A stretch of 64,000 bases of DNA from assembly GCA_037501455.1 (NCBI GenBank), contig CM074855.1, positions 55,621,001 through 55,685,000 of the forward strand, written 5' to 3'. A program made the translations under genes and the position numbers. Positions 58,358-64,000 of this stretch are shown piece after piece. Positions within the stretch are counted from its first letter, which is position 1; every line of letters begins with the position of its first letter. The notes under the pieces are model-generated. The model did not search any database. It saw nothing but the letters and a program-made list of their open reading frames with translations, and was not told where the DNA came from. Source of the DNA: Lantana camara. Taxonomy: Eukaryota; Streptophyta; Magnoliopsida; Lamiales; Verbenaceae.

Positions 58358-59656
58358 GGTACAGAACTTATTCACATTTAAAAATTTTCCGGCAAAAACT
58401 GAACCCAAACAAACTCAATCCGAAGGCATACCAAATGAACTCCAAATACTCTGAAACTTAATATACAACATATTTGACATGTTATGAACATTTTTCATTT
58501 AGAGTGTAAAGGCTAAATCACACGTTAAGATCATCTAATCCATGCAACAAAGCTGGGTCGCCAAAATCGCACATATGAACCCTAATGATTCTATCATGCC
58601 TTGATCAAGTACTTAGGGCTTGAATTTGGATCTGAAACTTTGGGGAATGCATGCTAACATACTAAAAAACTAATATACTTCATATATATGCAAAATGGTA
58701 CAATTTAAAGCACATTCGAATGATCAACAAATTACAAAACGCAACAGCAACAAGTCTGTCATGAAGCATGCATACAAACAGGCCATGTCTTTCGGTTTTG
58801 CAGCTTAAAATGGATCCAAATACTTGAAACATGAATGTTAACATATAGAGTAATGAGTTTAAATCAACACCATGCAATTTCACACGAAAAGAAGATCATT
58901 TGGTCAAGCTACAAGGCAAAATGAACAGCAGCAGTCCGGAAAACAGGGGAAGCAGTTTGATCATCAAGTTTGGAGTTCCATATCTCATAATTTCACAAAA
59001 GGGTCAAGAGATAAAATCCTCCTAATATCATATACTATCAGTTGGGAAAGAAATTGGCCAAGAAACAAGCTCATATAATCATTTACAAGCAAGGAAATCA
59101 GCCACACAAGCAAATAGGTCACTAGAGCAAAAATCCCCAAAAGTTCATACAAAACCCAACACTCAAACCCTAACCAAATCTGATCCAAATCATGTTGTAA
59201 ATAGATGAAATCAAGCATAATATAGTATAGAAGACATAAATATTCATACCTTGAAGATTTGTTGAAAGAAGGAAGTGATTTGAGCTCAAAATTACAAGAT
59301 TGGCCCAGTTTTCCTCTCTTCTCCTCTATCTCTCTCTCTCGATCAGTAGTTGCAGAAAAGGGGGATATTTCTCTCGGTTTTTCAGAGCTAAAGGGGAATA
59401 AAAAGGCTTAACCCAAGGTACACAAGTCATGGTTAATCTTTGGTTAGGTTTGGTTAAGTAAAAAGGGTCCCACCAAGGAGACTAGTCAACAAAAGGAGTT
59501 CTTCTTGCACGAGTTGTCCGTTACGGTTGGATTTCAGAGGTCTTAATGATTTCAAAAAGGTATGAGGCTTGTTCCATTGTCTCCGAATCGTCGATAAGAA
59601 GGCAACGGAGGTGTCGGAATTCGAATCCGAATTCCCGAGCTCAAGATATCACGTAC

Positions 59657-59702
59657 GGAACCAAGGGTGCGCTAATTGCTCGTTAGCCCCCGATTTGGTT
59701 CC
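59657..59702 (-). other. 46-nt nested stem structure in solo LTR
   Basis: GGAACCAA/TTGGTTCC outer and GCTAA/TTAGC inner stems, identical design and length to 4980-5025. Confidence 0.7.
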
Positions 59703-60180
59703 ACAAACAAAATTAAATTCGTTAACGCGTCAAATGAATCCGAAAACATAAACCGAGCACATAGACATGTTTGCAACACACATATTTACGACATATTAAA
59801 TTTCTATACCAATCCGATATCATTACATATATGAACGAAGCACAAATAGAACACTCATGCGCAAGAACGAGTTCATATTGTTATAAATGAATTACTAAAA
59901 CTTAAATTCCATATTAAATAATTTTAAAGCCAACTTATAGCATGTGCAAATTAATTATCGAAATTACCAAAATAGTTAAGGTAACATGAAACCTTAATTT
60001 AAGAATTGAACACTAAATATCAAGTTGAAATAGAATGAATTAAATTAAAATAACAACAGTCTATAGTTTAAAACAATTATAAACATTTATAAACAATTAA
60101 TCATATAATTAAATAATTAATTTGCACAATTTATAAACAAATACGTCACATTATTAAAACCGAAAAACTGGGGCGTTACA

Positions 60181-63100
60181 TGAATATTCGAAAACAAGGT
60201 GTTCCAACACAATACGATTATTGGAGCATTAAATTGAGATTTAGTGAAACCTAGGTGTCTATTCGGAAAGGGCGAAGTATGATTATCCGATAACAAGGTA
60301 TTCATAGGAGATTTCGAAACAACGAGTGTCATCGCTTAGAAAGTATTAATTCGGAAAATTGGGATATGTATATGCATAGTAAGGAGAAATAACTTAAAAA
60401 CATTTCATAAAGATGAAATCTCTACATATATTGTTAGAAACACTTGTAATTACAAGAAAGTGATTAAATATTTCGGGAAAACACAAGTTCAAATTTGATC
60501 CCAACTTAATATTACAATGTATTAAATCATAAATCGAATAACGAAGAACGAGAGCTTCATTATTTCTGAAGTATCAGTTCGTAAAATTGAAGTACTGAAA
60601 ACAGAAATTGAAGTATTGTTGCATTTAACATAGAGTATGAATATTCGAAAATAAGGTGTTCCAACACAATACGATTATTGGAGCATTAAATTGAGATTTA
60701 GTGAAACCTAGGTGTCTATTCGTAAAGGGCGAAGTATGATTATCCGATAACAAGGTGTTCATCGGATATTTCGAAACAACGAGTGTCATTGCTTCAAAAG
60801 TATTAATTCGTAAAATTGGGATATGTATATGCATAGTAAGGAGAAATAACTTAAAAGCATTTCATAAAGATGAAATCTCTACATATATTGTTAGAAACAC
60901 TTGTAATTACGAGAAAGTGATTAAATATTTCGGGAAAACACAAGTTCAAATTTGATCCCAACTTAATATTACAATGTATTAAATCATAAATCGAATAACG
61001 AAGAACGAGAGCTTCATTATTTCTGAAGTATTAGTTCGTAAAATTGAAGTACTAAAAACAGAAATTGAAGTATTGTTGCATTTAACATAGAGTATGAATA
61101 TTCGGAAATAAGGTGTTCCAACACAATACGATTATTGGAGCATTAAATTGAGATTTAGTGAAGCCTAGGTGTCTATTCGTAAAGGGCGAAGTATGATTAT
61201 CCGATAACAAGGTGTTCATCGGAGATTTCGAAACAACGAGTCTCATCGCTTAGAAAGTATTAATTCGGAAAATTGGGATATGTATATGCATAGTAAGGAG
61301 AAATAACTTAAAAACATTTCATAAAGATGAAATCTCTACATATATTGTTAGAAACACTTGTAATTACAAGAAAGTGATTAAATATTTCGGGAAAACACAA
61401 GTTCAAATTTGATCCCAACTTAATATTACAATGTATTAAATCATAAATCGAATAACGAAGAACGAGAGCTTCATTATTTCTGAAGTATCAGTTCGTAAAA
61501 TTGAAGTACTGAAAACAGAAATTGAAGTATTGTTGCATTTAACATAGAGTATGAATATTCGAAAATAAGGTGTTCTAACACAATACGATTATTGGAGCAT
61601 TAAATTGAGATTTAGTGAAACCTAGGTGTCTATTCATAAAGGGCGAAGTATGATTATCCGATAACAAGGTGTTCATCGGATATTTTGAAACAACGAGTGT
61701 CATTGCTTCAAAAGTATTAATTCGTAAAATTGGGATATGTATATGCATAGTAAGGAGAAATAACTTAAAAACATTTCATAAAGATGAAATCTCTACATAT
61801 ATTGTAAGAAACACTTATAATTACGAGAAAGTGATTAAATATTTAGGGAAAACACAAGTTCAAATTCGATCCCAACTTAATATTACAATGTATTAAATCA
61901 TAAATCGAATAACGAAGAACGAGAGCTTCATTATTTCTGAAGTATCAGTTCGTAAAATTGAAGTACTGAAAACAGAAATTGAAGTATTGTTGCATTTAAC
62001 ATAGAGTATGAATATTCGAAAATAAGGTGTTCCAACACAATACGATTATTGGAGCATTAAATTGAGATTTAGTGAAACCTAGGTGTCTATTCGTAAAGGG
62101 CGAAGTATGATTATCCGATAACAAGGTGTTCATCGGATATTTCGAAACAACGAGTGTCATTGCTTCAAAAGTATTAATTCGTAAATTTGGGATATGTATA
62201 TGCATAGTAAGGAGAAATAACTTAAAAACATTTCATAAAGATGAAATCTCTACATATATTGTTAGAAACACTTGTAATTACGAGAAAGTGATTAAATATT
62301 TCCGGAAAACACAAGTTCAAATTTGATCCCAACTTAATATTACAATGTATTAAATCATAAATCGAATAACGAAGAACGAGAGCTTCATTATTTCTGAAGT
62401 ATCAGTTCGTAAAATTGAAGTACCGAAAACAGAAATTGAAGTATTGTTGCATTTAACATAGAGTATGAATATTCGAAAATAAGGTGTTCCAACACAATAT
62501 GATTATTGGAGCATTAAATTGAGATTTAGTGAAACCTAGGTGTCTATTCGTAAAGGGCGAAGTATGATTATCCGATAACAAGGTGTTCATCGGATATTTT
62601 GAAACAACGAGTGTCATTGCTTCAAAAGTATTAATTCGTAAAATTGGGATATGTATATGCATAGTAAGGAGAAATAACTTAAAAACATTTCATAAAGATG
62701 AAATCTCTACATATATTGTAAGAAACACTTGTAATTACGAGAAAGTGATTAAATATTTAGGGAAAACACAAGTTCAAATTCGATCCCAACTTAATATTAC
62801 AATGTATTAAATCATAAATCGAATAACGAAGAACGAGAGCTTCATTATTTCTGAAGTATCAGTTCGTAAAATTGAAGTACTGAAAACAGAAATTGAAGTA
62901 TTGTTGCATTTAACATAGAGTATGAATATTCGAAAATAAGTTGTTCCAACACAATACGATTATTGGAGCATTAAATTGAGATTTAGTGAAACCTAGGTGT
63001 CTATTCGTAAAGGGCGAAGTATGATTATCCGATAACAAGGTGTTCATCGGATATTTCGAAACAACGAGTGTCATTGCTTCAAAAGTATTAATTCGTAAAT

Positions 63101-64000
63101 TTGGGATATGTATATGCATAGTAAGGAGAAATAACTTAAAAACATTTCATAAAGATGAAATCTCTACATATATTGTTAGAAACACTTGTAATTACGAGAA
63201 AGTGATTAAATATTTCGGGAAAACACAAGTTCAAATTTGATCCCAACTTAATATTACAATGTATTAAATCATAAATCGAATAACGAAGAACGAGAGCTTC
63301 ATTATTTCTGAAGTATCAGTTCGTAAAATTGAAGTACTAAAAACAGAAATTGAAGTATTGTTGCATTTAACATAGAGTATGAATATTCGGAAATAAGGTG
63401 TTCCAACACAATACGATTATTGGAGCATTAAATTGAGATTTAGTGAAGCCTAGGTGTCTATTCGTAAAGGGCGAAGTATGATTATCCGATAACAAGGTGT
63501 TCATCGGAGATTTCGAAACAACGAGTGTCATCGCTTTGAAACTATTAATTCGGAAAATTGGGATATGTATATGCATAGTAAGGAGAAATAACTTAAAAAC
63601 ATTTCATAGAGATGAAATCTCTGCATATATTGTTAGAAACACTTGTAATTACAAGAAAGTGATTAAATATTTCGGGAAAACACAAGTTCAAATTTGATCC
63701 CAACTTAATATTACAATGTATTAAATCATAAATCGAATAACGAAGAACGAGAGCTTCATTATTTCTGAAGTATCAGTTCGTAAAATTGAAGTACTGAAAA
63801 CAGAAATTGAAGTATTGTTGCATTTAACATAGAGTATGAATATTCGAAAATAAGGTGTTCCAACACAATACGATTATTGGAGCATTAAATTGAGATTTAG
63901 TGAAACCTAGGTGTCTATTCGTAAAGGGCGAAGTATGATTATCCGATAAAAAGGTGTTCATCGGATATTTCGAAACAACGAGTGTCATTGCTTCAAAAGT
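60181..64000. repeat. Satellite array 3, 457-bp monomers (8.4 units, runs off the window)
   Basis: Resumes at monomer position 15 with the right TGAAT copy. Full monomers start at 60624, 61081, 61538, 61995, 62452, 62909, 63366 and 63823 (cut). A two-monomer (914 bp) repeat is visible: 61538-62451 against 62452-63365, sharing AAATTCGATCCC and TAAATTTGGGATATG variants. No end of the array is seen. Confidence 0.97.

Larger units (their letters stand above)
56157..60180 (-). mobile_element. Family A solo LTR, 4024 bp, reverse orientation
   Basis: On + it begins TGTAGCACCCC and ends GGGCGTTACA, the reverse complement of the family A LTR ends. No PBS, PPT or internal region flanks it, and both ends carry TGAAT, so it is a solo LTR left by LTR-LTR recombination. 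It is clearly more diverged from 4504-8547 than that element's own LTRs are from each other. Conserved modules: GTGCGGGGGATGTGG complement (56180-56194), 64-nt stem-loop (57176-57239), palindrome cassette (58231-58357), and 46-nt nested stem (59657-59702). Confidence 0.95.

Overview
The window is repeat-only nuclear DNA from a flowering plant, probably a eudicot; the species cannot be read from it. Evidence for a plant is long-LTR Ty3/gypsy-type retrotransposons primed by initiator tRNA-Met, nested in a long AT-rich satellite of the kind found in pericentromeric, subtelomeric or knob heterochromatin. I found no host protein gene, tRNA, rRNA or organellar insert.

Layout. (1) 1-8547: a coding-less LTR retrotransposon (LARD-like, family A) on the + strand, its left part cut by the window edge: end of the 5' LTR (1-1262), PBS, 3.2 kb non-coding internal domain, PPT and a complete 4.04 kb 3' LTR (4504-8547). 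(2) 8548-15695: satellite array 1, 457-bp monomers. (3) 15696-43172: a second coding-less long-LTR element (family B, LTR about 3.57 kb, internal 2.4 kb), flanked by the 5-bp duplication AAAGT. Its 5' LTR is split by (4) 17237-35176, a minus-strand Ty3/gypsy element in the rare tandem form LTR-internal-LTR-internal-LTR (family C), flanked by GAGAT. Each internal copy keeps an open gag frame but only wrecked pol remnants. (5) 43173-56156: satellite array 2, in exact phase with array 1. (6) 56157-60180: a solo LTR of family A in reverse orientation, flanked by TGAAT. (7) 60181-64000: satellite array 3, again in phase. About 52 monomer equivalents are present in all.

How the parts relate. The history is layered: satellite first, then family B, family A and the solo LTR inserted into it, then family C into family B. 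No element here can make its own reverse transcriptase or integrase. Families A and B encode nothing convincing, and family C offers only Gag plus dead pol, yet family A and C LTR copies are almost identical, so they were mobilised recently by an unseen autonomous partner. The families share cis modules: PBS with the same 8-nt spacer, a hairpin directly before the PPT, a 64-nt stem-loop and a 46-nt nested stem (A and C), GTGCGGGGGATGTGG near the LTR end, and possible splice sites inside the LTRs. The two coding-less families also carry tandem hairpin arrays before the PPT whose stems change in sequence but stay paired. I regard these arrays and the shared stem-loops as the most novel content. 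The satellite monomer is itself an ancient diverged dimer of about 228-bp halves and shows several higher-order repeat patterns.

All identities and counts are by eye from the sequence; no alignment or database search was run.
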